In this document: positions 1-9,637 of the stretch, in pieces
Layout: each line of letters starts with the position of its first letter
Position numbering within the stretch: the stretch's first letter is position 1
Assembly (NCBI GenBank): GCA_015978205.1
Contig: JADWMM010000001.1
Coordinates: 199,712 to 263,711, forward strand
Reading direction: 5' to 3'
From: Alkaliphilus sp. NP8
GTDB lineage: Bacteria > Bacillota > Clostridia > Peptostreptococcales > Natronincolaceae
DNA length: 64,000 nt
Translations under genes and position numbers: made by a program
Notes under the pieces: generated by a model
The model's input: only the letters and a program-made list of their open reading frames with translations
Database searches by the model: none
Told to the model about the DNA's origin: nothing

Positions 1-13
1 TTCTATATTTATC

Positions 14-2095
14 TTACATCTTAATTTTAGAAACTAAATCTACTAACTTATTTGCACTATCTAAGTTGCTACTTGTTGTGTTTTTAATGTTTACAAGTTT
101 TTCTACTATATTAGTTGTTCTACTAGCTATGTCTTCTACTCCTCTTGCACCTTCATTCATTGTTATAGATACTTCATTTACTGCTGTTGATATAGTATGT
201 ATTGAGGATTTTAGCTGTTCAAATGTAGCACTAAATTCCATTGTTAAGTTGTTAAATGTTTCTGCATCTTCGGTATATTTTTCTCCTACTACAACTAGTG
301 TTTTATATTCTTTACTTACTTGATTTTCTATAAAATTAAGTATTTCTGTGCAGCTTTTAACTAGGTTATCTACTGATGGATTTACTACTTCTACTACTTC
401 TTGTATGTCTGTTATTGCTTTTGATGATTCTTCTGCTAACTTTCTTATCTCATCTGCAACTACTGAAAATCCTCTTCCTGCTTCTCCTGCTCTAGCTGCC
501 TCTATAGCTGCGTTTAGTGCCAGAAGATTAGTTTGATTTGTTATCTGAAGTATTGTATCTGCTAATATATTTATTTTTTTAACTGCGTTTATTTCTTCTA
601 TTGCTATGTCTAAATCTTTCTTAACATTCGTATATATGATATTAGATTTTTGCTCTGATTCTATTGCATTACTTTTTAGGTCTTCTGCTCTTACTTGTAC
701 TTCTTGTGATATTAATGCTCCTTCTTCTGCTCTTTTAGATACGTCTTCTACAGCTTGTTCTATTTCTTGCACATATGCATTTATTTCTTCTGAGGATGCA
801 GCCGTTTCCTCCATTCCTGCTGATAATTCTTCTGTAGTTGCAGACGTTTCTGTAGCATTATCGTTAAGATCTATTGACTCAAATTCAACGATATCTGCAT
901 TTTCCTTTATATTATCAGATGATTGCTGTAGTTCTTTGGCTAAATCTCTTAAGGACTGTCTCAGAGCAGACATAGATTTTGCCATAGTACCTGTTTCATC
1001 CTTATTTTTAAATAACTTTTCTGATTCTGCATCATATGTTAAGTCAAAATTTGCTGTTTTATTAATTATATCTGTCATCTTTACAACAGGTTTTGAAATG
1101 GATTTACCAATAAATAAACTTATTATTATACATAGAATTATTCCAAAGCCTTCAACAATAATAATAGAATTTCTTAAATTATAAACTGGTTCCAAAACTT
1201 CATCTAATGGTGCCGATATAGCTAATATCCAACCATTATTCAATTTTGCATAGCTGATTGCGCTGTTTTTTCCTTGGTGTTCATACTCAACAATTCCCAT
1301 ATCATTCTTGCTCATTTTATCTGTTATGTATTTAAAACGACTATCATCTACAGTACTAAAGTTATCGTTTTGAGTAAATATTGAATGAATTAGAAAATCA
1401 TATCTGTCATTTAATAAAAATGCGTAGCCATTATCATATATTTCCATATTATCAATGGTCTTGTCTATATCCTCTATCTTTATATCTACTCCTAATACTC
1501 CAATTAGAGTATTATCCTTATATAAGGGCTGGGTATATGAAACCATGTTTATATTAAGACTATCGTCTATATAAGGATTACTCCATACAGGAGTCTTTGC
1601 CTTTATTGCATTATAATAATACTCTCTATCTTCGTTATTTATATTATAATCACTTAATTGTGAAGTTTCTTGAAGAGTATAATTACCATTACCCTCGGAA
1701 TCTGCATACCAAACTTCATGCACTTCATTTGTTAAGTTAGGATCAAACATTATATATACCCCTTGTGCACCATCTAATGTTTCTACTGTTTTTTTTACTA
1801 CTGATGATATCATAGATTTATATCCATTCATATAGTTATTAGGACCAGAATTAAACTGTCCCATATCAAATGAAGCCTCTACATTATTTGCTACACTATC
1901 AAGTGATGATTCAATAATTGATAGACTTTGACTAAATTTATTAGCGTAGTTTCCAGACATATGTAGCAGCTTTTCGTTAGCTTCTTTCTCTATTGACTTA
2001 GCACCTTGCAAAACACCTAAAACTCCTACTATTAAAGATATACTTAACGAGCATGCTAAAATTCCTACAATAATTTTAAAACTGATTTTTTTCAA
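14..2095 (-). CDS. methyl-accepting chemotaxis protein with dCache sensor
   Basis: Transmembrane chemoreceptor of 693 aa that should pass ligand signals to CheA/CheW. An N-terminal membrane segment (about residues 8-30) is followed by a long extracellular region resembling a double Cache domain (about 35-300), including the typical stretch [18 protein letters not shown] second membrane helix lies near 310-332, then HAMP, then the cytoplasmic signalling domain with the highly conserved hairpin tip [20 protein letters not shown]. Length and order are standard for Clostridia. No chemotaxis genes are adjacent, so it is an orphan receptor; the ligand cannot be read from sequence. A purine-rich ribosome binding site (aaggggga) precedes the ATG. 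Confidence 0.95.
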   Translation of the reverse strand: MKKISFKIIVGILACSLSISLIVGVLGVLQGAKSIEKEANEKLLHMSGNYANKFSQSLSIIESSLDSVANNVEASFDMGQFNSGPNNYMNGYKSMISSVVKKTVETLDGAQGVYIMFDPNLTNEVHEVWYADSEGNGNYTLQETSQLSDYNINNEDREYYYNAIKAKTPVWSNPYIDDSLNINMVSYTQPLYKDNTLIGVLGVDIKIEDIDKTIDNMEIYDNGYAFLLNDRYDFLIHSIFTQNDNFSTVDDSRFKYITDKMSKNDMGIVEYEHQGKNSAISYAKLNNGWILAISAPLDEVLEPVYNLRNSIIIVEGFGIILCIIISLFIGKSISKPVVKMTDIINKTANFDLTYDAESEKLFKNKDETGTMAKSMSALRQSLRDLAKELQQSSDNIKENADIVEFESIDLNDNATETSATTEELSAGMEETAASSEEINAYVQEIEQAVEDVSKRAEEGALISQEVQVRAEDLKSNAIESEQKSNIIYTNVKKDLDIAIEEINAVKKINILADTILQITNQTNLLALNAAIEAARAGEAGRGFSVVADEIRKLAEESSKAITDIQEVVEVVNPSVDNLVKSCTEILNFIENQVSKEYKTLVVVGEKYTEDAETFNNLTMEFSATFEQLKSSIHTISTAVNEVSITMNEGARGVEDIASRTTNIVEKLVNIKNTTSSNLDSANKLVDLVSKIKM

Positions 2096-2311
2096 TTATA
2101 CTCCCCCTTATGATCGTATTGAGTATTTAAAATATTTCTAATGTTTTTTATCGCATTAGTGAATTAAATCATTCCCCCTTTTTATAAATAGTCATTTTTT
2201 GTCATTTTTTGTCGTTTCATAAATATTATATATAATATTTAATTATTTCTCAACTTTTTTTATTTAGATTAATATTTCACTTAATTTAATTAACTTTGAG
2301 TTATGTTATGT

Positions 2312-2342
2312 AAAAAAAGTCCTTCATTTGAAGGACTTTTTA
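2312..2342 (-). terminator. intrinsic terminator
   Basis: Inverted repeat aaaaagtccttc-atttg-gaaggacttttt with A/T tracts on both sides. It lies just after the stop of the HTH-desulfoferrodoxin gene and could also work on the other strand. Confidence 0.8.
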
Positions 2343-2359
2343 CATTAAATTATTTATTA

Positions 2360-2944
2360 TTATATTATTTGATGAAATAACCCATGGTTTGAGCAATAAA
2401 AATATAATCTACCATGACCTTGTTTGCGAAATCTAAATCCTAAATTCCACTCAGGATATTGCTTTACAATAAGAACTCTATCTCCTCTAACATAAGCTAT
2501 AAAAGAAATATAATGTTCTTTTTTCATATCATGTTTAGAAGTTACAAATAATTCATCTTCTACAGGCTCTATTTCTAGCATATGTTCGTAATCTGCTTTT
2601 TTAGTTTCTAATGGTTCTAATTTTTTTGAGCAACATGATATAGTTGCATCTCCTGTAGCTGTCATTAAATTGTTACATTGTGGGCATACATAAAACTTTA
2701 ATCTATTCATATTTCCTCCTACTAATTCGTTTAAATTTATTTCACCTGATAAAATCCCATCAACACTTACCTCTAGTATCTGAGCTAGTTCTGGAAGTAA
2801 AGAAACATCAGGACACCCTAGTCCTCGTTCCCATTTGCTTATTGTTTTATCACTTATGTTCATAGCATCTGCAACTTGTTTTTGGGTCATATCTTTCTCT
2901 TTTCTAAATTGATATATTAATTTACCAATTTTTTTGCAATCCAT
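2360..2944 (-). CDS. HTH (Xre) regulator fused to a desulfoferrodoxin-like domain
   Basis: Predicted redox- or metal-sensing transcription regulator. An Xre/Cro helix-turn-helix fills the first ~65 residues (KDMTQKQVADAMNISDKTISKWERG). Next comes a desulforedoxin-like knuckle, YVCPQCNNLM...SCCSKKLEPL, with the CxxC...CC spacing of the FeCys4 site. The C-terminal part resembles the superoxide reductase domain: EHMLEIE, SKHDMKKEHYI and YCSNHGLF match in order the His, His, His and Cys-x2-His ligands of the catalytic iron in desulfoferrodoxin. Both metal sites therefore appear complete. The start is set at the ATG 8 nt after AAGAGG rather than the upstream GTG that overlaps it. Function as a superoxide/iron sensor is inference; it stands alone with its own terminator. 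Confidence 0.85.
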   Translation of the reverse strand: MDCKKIGKLIYQFRKEKDMTQKQVADAMNISDKTISKWERGLGCPDVSLLPELAQILEVSVDGILSGEINLNELVGGNMNRLKFYVCPQCNNLMTATGDATISCCSKKLEPLETKKADYEHMLEIEPVEDELFVTSKHDMKKEHYISFIAYVRGDRVLIVKQYPEWNLGFRFRKQGHGRLYFYCSNHGLFHQII

Positions 2945-3081
2945 TGACCTCACCTCTTATACTAATTTAAACTACTATAGAATTTTATTCAATAAACGAA
3001 TCGTAGATTATGTGTCTAACTCCTTTCATAAATAAAACTTAGCATATATTCCTAGACTTTTTACCTCTTAACAAGCAGCTT

Positions 3082-3669
3082 TTATAAAAACTCATCATCA
3101 TTTTCAAAAATAATCTGCTCTTCATTCATCTCTTTAATAATAGCTAAAGACTGAATATTAATACCTTTATCTCTCAGTACTTTGCCACCTTGTTGAAAAC
3201 CTTTTTCTATAGCAATCCCAGCGCCTACCAAAGTAGCACCTGCCTGCTCTAAAATTTCAATAAGTCCAATAAGAGCTCTCCCATTAGCCAAAAAATCATC
3301 TATAATAAGTACATTATCCTCTTTACTGATAAACTTCTTAGAAACCCTTATAGTATACTCTTTTTCATGTGTAAACGAATACACCTGACTTGTATAAATA
3401 TCTCCATCTAAGTTTACAGATTCAGATTTCTTTGCAAAAACTACAGGAACATTAAAGTGCTGGGCTGCTATACATGCGATGCCTATTCCTGAAGCTTCTA
3501 TAGTTAGGATTTTTGTTATTTTTTGTCCCTTAAAACGCCTAGCAAATTCTTTACCCATTTCATTGTACAGAGGAATATCAATTTGGTGATTTAAAAACCT
3601 ATCTACTTTTAGTGTCCCTCCTGCTTTAACTATTCCTTCATTAATAATTTTATCTTTTAATAGTTTCAT
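3082..3669 (-). CDS. xpt: xanthine phosphoribosyltransferase
   Basis: Type I phosphoribosyltransferase of 195 aa that makes XMP from xanthine and PRPP in purine salvage, in the cytoplasm. The PRPP-binding loop is [14 protein letters not shown] and the N-terminal segment [31 protein letters not shown] is typical of Xpt. Length equals the family norm (~190-195 aa). deoD lies upstream on the same strand but a terminator separates them. I saw no purine riboswitch signature (such as GTTTCTAC) upstream, unlike many Firmicute xpt genes. Confidence 0.95.
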   Translation of the reverse strand: MKLLKDKIINEGIVKAGGTLKVDRFLNHQIDIPLYNEMGKEFARRFKGQKITKILTIEASGIGIACIAAQHFNVPVVFAKKSESVNLDGDIYTSQVYSFTHEKEYTIRVSKKFISKEDNVLIIDDFLANGRALIGLIEILEQAGATLVGAGIAIEKGFQQGGKVLRDKGINIQSLAIIKEMNEEQIIFENDDEFL

Positions 3670-3751
3670 TATCTTTATTCCTTTCTATTTCTAAGTAATT
3701 ATTTTTCTTCTTTAAAATAAGTATTTTCAAGTTACTTATTATCTATATTTT

Positions 3752-3785
3752 AAAAAAGAAGCAGTTAAACATCCAACTGCTTCTC
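3752..3785 (-). terminator. intrinsic terminator after deoD
   Basis: Read on the minus strand, gaagcagttggatgtttaactgcttc is followed by a T tract. The 9-bp stem sits directly after the deoD stop codon and separates deoD from xpt. Confidence 0.85.
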
Positions 3786-3796
3786 TTATAATTTTA

Positions 3797-4510
3797 CTAC
3801 TCTGCCATTTCTAAGGCGATTTTCATCATATTAGTAAATGCATTTTTTCGTTCTTCAGAACTTGTTGCTTCTTGAGTTACTAAGTTGTCAGACACAGTAA
3901 GTAAACACGCTGCATTTTTACCAAGCACTTTTGCATTATGAAAAAGTGCAAAAGCTTCCATTTCCACTGCTACACAGCCATGTTGATCATAAATTTCCTT
4001 ATATTCTTCAAAGTTTTCTCTATAAAATACATCAGAAGAATGAATTCTTTCTATCTGCATGTTAATCCCTAACTCATTTGCATGTTTTATAAGACTCTCG
4101 TTTAATTTCTGAGTACCTTCAATAACATCACTTTCATAACCACCTTGTACTTTAGCATAGCTAGATTCACTCCAAACATCCTTAGCCAAAATTACATCAT
4201 ACAGGTTTACATCTGCAGTATAGCCTCCACAAGATCCGATTCTAATAATATTTTCTACGTCGTAAAACTTGTATAGCTCATATGAGTAAATTCCCATGCT
4301 AGGCATTCCCATTCCACTTGCCATAACAGAAATTCTTCTTCCCTTATAAGTTCCAGTGTATCCTAAAATATTTCTAACATTATTAAACTGCTTTACATCT
4401 TCTAAAAATGTATCTGCTATAAACTTTGCTCGAAGTGGATCTCCAGGCATTAAAACAGTTTTCGCAATTTCGTCCTTATTTTTTAATTCAATATGTGGTG
4501 TTGGTATCAT
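3797..4510 (-). CDS. deoD: purine-nucleoside phosphorylase, DeoD type
   Basis: Hexameric trimer-of-dimers class nucleoside phosphorylase (237 aa) that cleaves purine (deoxy)ribonucleosides with phosphate to the base and (deoxy)ribose 1-phosphate. Family signatures are the N-terminal MIPTPHIELKNKDEIAKTVLMPGDPLRAKFIA (phosphate site GDPLRA), RIGSCGG in the middle, VAVEMEAFALF near 180 (nucleoside site) and the SDN catalytic motif in LTVSDNLVT. It works with the downstream xpt in purine salvage. Start ATG follows aaggaga. Confidence 0.96.
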   Translation of the reverse strand: MIPTPHIELKNKDEIAKTVLMPGDPLRAKFIADTFLEDVKQFNNVRNILGYTGTYKGRRISVMASGMGMPSMGIYSYELYKFYDVENIIRIGSCGGYTADVNLYDVILAKDVWSESSYAKVQGGYESDVIEGTQKLNESLIKHANELGINMQIERIHSSDVFYRENFEEYKEIYDQHGCVAVEMEAFALFHNAKVLGKNAACLLTVSDNLVTQEATSSEERKNAFTNMMKIALEMAE

Positions 4511-4723
4511 CTTATTTTCTCCTTAATATTTAATGTGTAAACCCTACTATTATTAAAACTAACTTTTAAGTAATAGGCTTTATTTTAAGTTTAATATATC
4601 CTACATAGTTTTACAATATACTATACATGAAATATATATATAATCATACTTTTAAAATTCTAAAAATTTATCATAATGTTATACATTGAATAATTTGATT
4701 TTTAAATTTTAATTAACGCTAAA

Positions 4724-5134
4724 TCACCTTTTGTCTTTTTTAATTTCTAAAAATCTATCATATTCAGCTATTCTCTTATATAACAAATGAATCATTGGAG
4801 TAATAAAAATAAGTATTAATATACCAAATATATATAATTTTGGCATAAGAAATATTCCAATTCCCCTAAAAAAAAGGTTACCACTTATATAAACAAATAA
4901 GGTTATAAAATAAACTGAAATATACTTGATGTACATGGATATATGCTTCCTTATCAATACTTTTATATATAGCAATTCAATTATAATTGATGTGATGACG
5001 GCAATACATATTGAAAAAACGTATGATAAAGGTTGTTCTAAAAACGTATTCCCAGATATCCAATCAATAAAAAAAGCAATTACCAAACCTGTAAATATTG
5101 CGTATAATAGCAATTTCAAATTATATTTAATCAT
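4724..5134 (-). CDS. DUF3021-type four-helix membrane protein
   Basis: Small integral membrane protein of 136 aa with four predicted helices (near residues 8-25, 36-57, 70-88 and 97-118) and a basic C-terminus. Its place 3 bp after a LytTR regulator gene matches the common LytTR-DUF3021 pairing in Firmicutes, in which the membrane protein probably modulates its partner regulator. The DUF assignment rests on topology, size and context rather than on a strong motif. Confidence 0.75.
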   Translation of the reverse strand: MIKYNLKLLLYAIFTGLVIAFFIDWISGNTFLEQPLSYVFSICIAVITSIIIELLYIKVLIRKHISMYIKYISVYFITLFVYISGNLFFRGIGIFLMPKLYIFGILILIFITPMIHLLYKRIAEYDRFLEIKKDKR

Positions 5135-5137
5135 ATT

Positions 5138-5677
5138 TCACCTCATACCTAAAAATGTTTTAAATGCGGTAACATAGTTTTTGGATACTTCCACTGTAGA
5201 TTCCGTATCATCGAATGTAAGAAGTAAACGCCTGTTAAACCAAGGTGCTATAGTACTTACTTTGTCTATATTTACAATAAATGATCTACTTATTCGAATA
5301 AACTGATCATCTGGCAATTTGCCTTCAACTTCATATAGCTTTTCTTTAATCTTGTACTCGCCTTTTTTAGTCTTACAAAAAACGAATGAAGAACGTGCTT
5401 CAAAATACAGTATGTCAAAAATATCTATTATATGATATGTTTCGCCTTCTAATCCAATAATCCGATTAGTTTGAGCTTTTGGAATTATAAGCTTCATAAT
5501 TTGTATCAACTTATCCAGTTCATTACTACGAAATACAAAGCATGGAATATGGTTATTTTCGTATCCTTGTTCAACCAAATAAATATCCGCATTATTATAA
5601 AAAGTTATCCCCATATGCTTACATTTATTAATAATTTTTTCTCTCGTTGAATGTTGACATACCAAACCTAGTTTCAT
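5138..5677 (-). CDS. LytTR-family DNA-binding regulator
   Basis: Transcription regulator of 179 aa. The C-terminal ~100 residues are a LytTR DNA-binding domain (IDIFDILYFEARSSFVFCKTKKGEYKIKEKLYEVEGKLPDDQFIRISRSFIVNIDKV). The N-terminal ~75 residues do not show a normal response-regulator receiver domain, so it is probably not phosphorylated by a standard histidine kinase. It sits in an apparent operon: Lnt-like gene, 10 bp, this gene, 3 bp, DUF3021. It may regulate its own operon through the direct repeats upstream of the Lnt-like gene. Confidence 0.9.
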   Translation of the reverse strand: MKLGLVCQHSTREKIINKCKHMGITFYNNADIYLVEQGYENNHIPCFVFRSNELDKLIQIMKLIIPKAQTNRIIGLEGETYHIIDIFDILYFEARSSFVFCKTKKGEYKIKEKLYEVEGKLPDDQFIRISRSFIVNIDKVSTIAPWFNRRLLLTFDDTESTVEVSKNYVTAFKTFLGMR

Positions 5678-5687
5678 AATATCTCCT

Positions 5688-7142
5688 TTAAGTTCTGTTC
5701 CTATTTATAAATAATTTAATAAATGAGTATAGCAACATGGATATTACTATCCAAATTACATAATCTCCGATATATGTGTATACGGTGTTAACTCCTTTAA
5801 TAGGCAATTGTCCTCTATTAATCCAAATAGTATTTGTAAAGTGATCCATTTCACTTACTACTTGTCCAGTATAGTCAACGATCATTGACGTACCATTAAC
5901 AGTTTGTGTAACAACATTAGACCCATTTTCAAGTCCTCTAAAAGTACCTACAATAGCGTGATATGGAGAAATCTCTTTCCAGTCTGCAGATGGAATAAAT
6001 AAAGAATCTACATCCAGGTGGCCAGCTTGCTTTACAATTTGAGGAAAATCTTTATCCCAACAAATAATACCTGAAAGTGTACCGTATTTTGTGTCAGCAG
6101 CTTGTAAAACCTTATTACCTTCCACTGAGCCTTCAAAGGCATTTCCACCATACTTATAGTGCTCCATCATTATTGTACCATTATCACTGATAATATACAG
6201 CACATTCTCATGTTTATTTGGAGGATTATTTAACACATATAGTGTGGTAACAATAGTGATATCCTCTTCATCCGCTAATTTTGATATTTTTTCAAGTGTT
6301 GATTTTCTTTGTTCATATGACACTACAATAGTTGCCTCAGAATGTGCTACTACATGAGCTCCATTTAAAGCCTCCTGTTTTGTTAACTCCAACACTTTTT
6401 CCAAATTACCTTCAGATTTTTCTTTGAATGACTCTGGATTATTCTTAAAATCTGAGAATAAATCTGCAGTTTCTTGAACAGTACGGTCTAAAGTATGAAG
6501 ACCTGAAACAGAATATAAATCACTTCTATCTACGCTATATAAACGAATACTACTAAAAATAATAATGATTACTATAACTGTTAAAAATCCTACTGAATAT
6601 AAATTATCTAACTTATGTTTACGATTTTTAATGATCCAATAAAAAACTGAACCAAACCATGTAATAACAAATGTTAACCCTACTGCACCAACTACAGATG
6701 CAAGCTGTGCAACAACTAGAAAATTATGTTGTGAATAACCTAGGATACCGAAACTACCGAATGGATTAAAATTAGCATTAGCATAGTCTATTAGAGTATA
6801 AAGTCCAGGTAGTATTAACGTTGCTGATAATGCTTTCGACCTTTTAAAAGCGAAATGCTGTGCAATAAATGGTGTTGCTAATGTTCCACCGGCTATAGCT
6901 GGAATTAAATTAAATAGGGGCATGCCTATGTCAGGTAGCATATTATAAAAACTAATACTATTTGCAATACTTGTAGCCAAAAATATTAACAAAACTGCTT
7001 TTAATGTCTTCATATTCTCCATTGCTAGAAGTAAAAATATTGGGAACATAAATGCAAAAATTCCATACAAATATTTACCATTGCTCAGCACCATAGCAAT
7101 GAATCCAAGCAATAGGTATATACAAGATATATTTTTTTTCAT
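5688..7142 (-). CDS. apolipoprotein N-acyltransferase-like (Lnt/CN-hydrolase) membrane protein
   Basis: Membrane-bound nitrilase-superfamily protein of 484 aa. Six or so N-terminal helices are followed by an extracytoplasmic carbon-nitrogen hydrolase domain and a C-terminal helix, the topology of Lnt. The catalytic triad is present: Glu in AHSEATIVV, Lys in MEHYKYGG and Cys in GIICWDKDF. The family N-acylates the N-terminal cysteine of lipoproteins. It is best known in Gram-negatives and actinomycetes, so substrate and role in a monoderm are uncertain. The start is set at the second in-frame Met because AAAGGGG lies 8 nt before it. It leads an operon with LytTR and DUF3021 genes. Confidence 0.85.
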   Translation of the reverse strand: MKKNISCIYLLLGFIAMVLSNGKYLYGIFAFMFPIFLLLAMENMKTLKAVLLIFLATSIANSISFYNMLPDIGMPLFNLIPAIAGGTLATPFIAQHFAFKRSKALSATLILPGLYTLIDYANANFNPFGSFGILGYSQHNFLVVAQLASVVGAVGLTFVITWFGSVFYWIIKNRKHKLDNLYSVGFLTVIVIIIIFSSIRLYSVDRSDLYSVSGLHTLDRTVQETADLFSDFKNNPESFKEKSEGNLEKVLELTKQEALNGAHVVAHSEATIVVSYEQRKSTLEKISKLADEEDITIVTTLYVLNNPPNKHENVLYIISDNGTIMMEHYKYGGNAFEGSVEGNKVLQAADTKYGTLSGIICWDKDFPQIVKQAGHLDVDSLFIPSADWKEISPYHAIVGTFRGLENGSNVVTQTVNGTSMIVDYTGQVVSEMDHFTNTIWINRGQLPIKGVNTVYTYIGDYVIWIVISMLLYSFIKLFINRNRT

Positions 7143-7173
7143 AAAAAGAACCCCTTTCATATTTTATAAATTC

Positions 7174-7202
7174 ATTGTACTCTGTTTTGTTCTATTTGTA
7201 CT
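7174..7202 (-). promoter_or_regulatory. possible LytTR operator (direct repeats)
   Basis: The 7-mer AGTACAA (minus strand) occurs twice with a 21-bp period, that is two helical turns apart on the same face. LytTR proteins typically bind two short direct repeats at this spacing. The pair lies just upstream of the Lnt-like gene that heads the LytTR operon. Autoregulation is inferred. Confidence 0.4.
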
Positions 7203-7257
7203 GTTATACACATAGAAAGGACAATAAATTATATGAAAGGGCATTTATATAAGCTAA

Positions 7258-8037
7258 TTATTTTAAATTATATCGATTATACAAGTTTATAACTCTTTCT
7301 AACATACCTTCACTATCTAGCCATATATCAGGTTCAAAACCTACACCATCAATGAAATGAGGAGGATATTTGTTCATATCAAGACCAGCACCTAAATAAA
7401 CAAGTAAATTCGAGTTAGGAAGAAACATTACTTGTAAATCTGATACAGCTTGGCATCCTGATGTATTGTTACCAACAAATACTACATTACCTAAAGTCCT
7501 GAGATACCCAATAAAATCTTCACCAGAAGAAGCAACACCTTTATCCATTAAAACAAATATAGTATTCTCATTGTTTACCCATTTACTATCATTTTTTTCA
7601 ACTACCCAAGTATCATAAGCTTTATTATCTAATGCTTCATCTCTTGATCCATAATAGCTTTTTGCTACTTTATTCAACCTAGGCATATCGTATTTTTTCA
7701 AAAATGGTTCAATAGCTATATCTTTTTCCTTTTTCTGTCCGTATAAATAAAGCTTACTATATCTTTTCATACTGCTTTTTCCTGTCCGAGGAGTAGTACC
7801 TGTATAGTTCTCAAACCAAAATTTGGACCAAAGCTCACTTCCACCAGGATTACCTTTCAAATCTATAATAAAAACACTTTCTTCTTTAAGCTGTAAGCCA
7901 CTTTCACTTAAATACTTCAGTGTGTTCTCTTCTGGTTTGTCAGAAAGATTTCTACATATTAAAACTGGTATTCCTTGTATTGTTTTTTGTTCAAATGCTG
8001 TTTGATTTTTATGAACCTTCTGAGACACTTTAGACAA
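7258..8037 (-). pseudogene. S41-family peptidase, C-terminal part (split gene)
   Basis: C-terminal catalytic part of a tail-specific (S41) protease-like protein. IIDLKGNPGGS and the nucleophile region DKGVASSGEDF (Ser in ASSGE) are recognisable. The open frame begins at a TTG with no convincing ribosome binding site and overlaps the 3' end of the N-terminal half by 8 bp in another frame. Together they would make one normal ~465-aa secreted or membrane-anchored S41 protein. This looks like a single-base frameshift between 8030 and 8046, either a real mutation or a sequencing error. Translational coupling of two polypeptides is less likely. Confidence 0.65.
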
Positions 8038-8650
8038 CTTCTCTATTTATAGATTTAAAATATCTTTTTTTATTATCAACTACATAATAAAAACCATTAT
8101 CATTTTTTTTGACTTCTATTTGTTGATTACAATAGTAATTTAGAATATGTTTTTTATTGACTGATACTCCCCCTATCTTCATATGCCCATCTGTAATAAA
8201 AGAAAGGTGTTCAAGAAATAGCGTATTTAAATCAGTAATAGATATGTCGTCTTGAGTATCTATTCTATTCATAACTTTAGTTTTTATCTGCTCAAATACC
8301 TTGTCACCACCATAATAACCATAACCACCATATACGTATTTTAATATTCGAAATAAATAATCTACATCTTCTAAGGCATCCTCTTTCGATATCCTGTGGT
8401 CTGTTACTGCTCGTGGTTGTAATAAAGTGTCTATTTCCTCATCTGTAAATCCCTCTTTATTGCCTACTACCTTGTATATATACTGCTTAATATCATTTTT
8501 AGATTCAGACTCCATTATGTTTTTTCTTTCCTCATTAACTTCTCTAATTACCTCATTAAAATCTATTTCTTGGTCTTTTTTAAATGATGTTATGAAAAAT
8601 ACCGCTATAATTATTATTACTACGATTATTATTACTGGATATTTTTTCAT
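8030..8650 (-). pseudogene. S41-family peptidase, N-terminal part (split gene)
   Basis: N-terminal half of the S41-like protein (206 aa). A signal-anchor helix (residues 4-22, PVIIIVVIIIIAVFFITSF) is followed by the alpha-helical region that precedes the catalytic core in many S41 proteins, with FITDGHMKIGG near 160. It starts at an ATG after aggagcatta and ends at TAA inside the sequence where the other half opens in the +1 frame. The catalytic Ser lies in the other fragment, so this piece alone should be inactive. Confidence 0.65.
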
Positions 8651-8662
8651 TTAATGCTCCTC

Positions 8663-9520
8663 CTATTTAATAGGTATATAAATATCTAACTCTGAATTTT
8701 CATCTCCTGGATTAAATCTTTCATCATAGTACTCAAAATCATGAGATTTAGCTGGTTCATACTCTGACCTTGGTAACCATGAGCCATATATATATTCATA
8801 GGTATCTCCTAATCTGTCAATCGAGCCCTTGTGAGTAAAAATAGCATATTTGTTTTTTCCTACTGTAAATCCTTCCATTTCTTTAGGTATATTCTTAAAA
8901 GAATTCACCTCTTGGCAAACAAAATATGTAAACTTGCTATCATCAGTTAGGTTTTCTACAAACTCACATACTCCCATAGCCACATTATCATTTACAACAT
9001 TCTTTATTTCACCTATTCTAGCATTAAATTTTTTCCAAAGCTCCGGTATTTCATTATTGTTATTGCTTCCATAGTATTTCATTCCTACTATCATAAATTT
9101 ATCTTTTTCAATTATTTTAGGTTCCATACTAATTCCTCCATTCAAATGTTTTAATTTTATATCTGTTAACTTCTTTTTCTGAAATAAAACTAAATTTTCA
9201 CCATTTTTCCTATATTGATGTGGTGTCATCCCATATAGCTTTTTAAATGAACGAGTAAAGGCCGCTTGAGATCCAAATTGATACTTTAAGGCTATATCAA
9301 TTATTCTTTCATTAGTCATAATTAAGTCATTTCCAGCCTCAGTTAATCTTCTCTTTCTTATAAATTCTTTCATGTTATCTCCAACTATAGCTCCAAATAT
9401 TCTATGAAAATGATATAGTGAAAAATACGTTTTATTTGCAATTTCTTTAAGTTCAATCTCTTCAGTAAGATTCTCTTCAACATAATCTAAAGCATTTTTT
9501 ATTCTAATAATATAATCCAC
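8663..9520 (-). CDS. AraC-family regulator with GyrI-like effector domain
   Basis: Regulator of 285 aa. The N-terminal ~105 residues form two AraC helix-turn-helices (LKEIANKTYFSLYHFHRIFGA; IDIALKYQFGSQAAFTRSFKKLYGMTPHQYR). The C-terminal ~155 residues are a GyrI-like/SOUL-type small-molecule binding domain (residues ~130-285, ending YYDERFNPGDENSELDIYIPIK), the arrangement of Rob/SoxS-like multidrug regulators. No efflux gene is adjacent. The downstream split S41 gene starts 12 bp away on the same strand and may be cotranscribed. Confidence 0.9.
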   Translation of the reverse strand: MDYIIRIKNALDYVEENLTEEIELKEIANKTYFSLYHFHRIFGAIVGDNMKEFIRKRRLTEAGNDLIMTNERIIDIALKYQFGSQAAFTRSFKKLYGMTPHQYRKNGENLVLFQKKKLTDIKLKHLNGGISMEPKIIEKDKFMIVGMKYYGSNNNNEIPELWKKFNARIGEIKNVVNDNVAMGVCEFVENLTDDSKFTYFVCQEVNSFKNIPKEMEGFTVGKNKYAIFTHKGSIDRLGDTYEYIYGSWLPRSEYEPAKSHDFEYYDERFNPGDENSELDIYIPIK

Positions 9521-9637
9521 TTTTCTTTACCTCCCGGAAGGTTTATAACTATATAATAGCAGGCTTCATATCTTAAGTTTTGATTTTTTTTGCTATATAT
9601 GTGTATTTATATATAAATTCAAGTTTTATCTGAAACT

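Noticed and set aside
66-1184. Plus-strand ORFs inside the chemoreceptor gene
   Set aside because: They are antisense shadows of the minus-strand gene, with Ser/Thr-rich translations and no ribosome binding site. The same applies to the other short opposite-strand ORFs throughout the track.
3670-4723. Purine riboswitch before xpt or deoD
   Set aside because: I looked for the conserved guanine/adenine aptamer strings on the minus strand in both leaders and found none.
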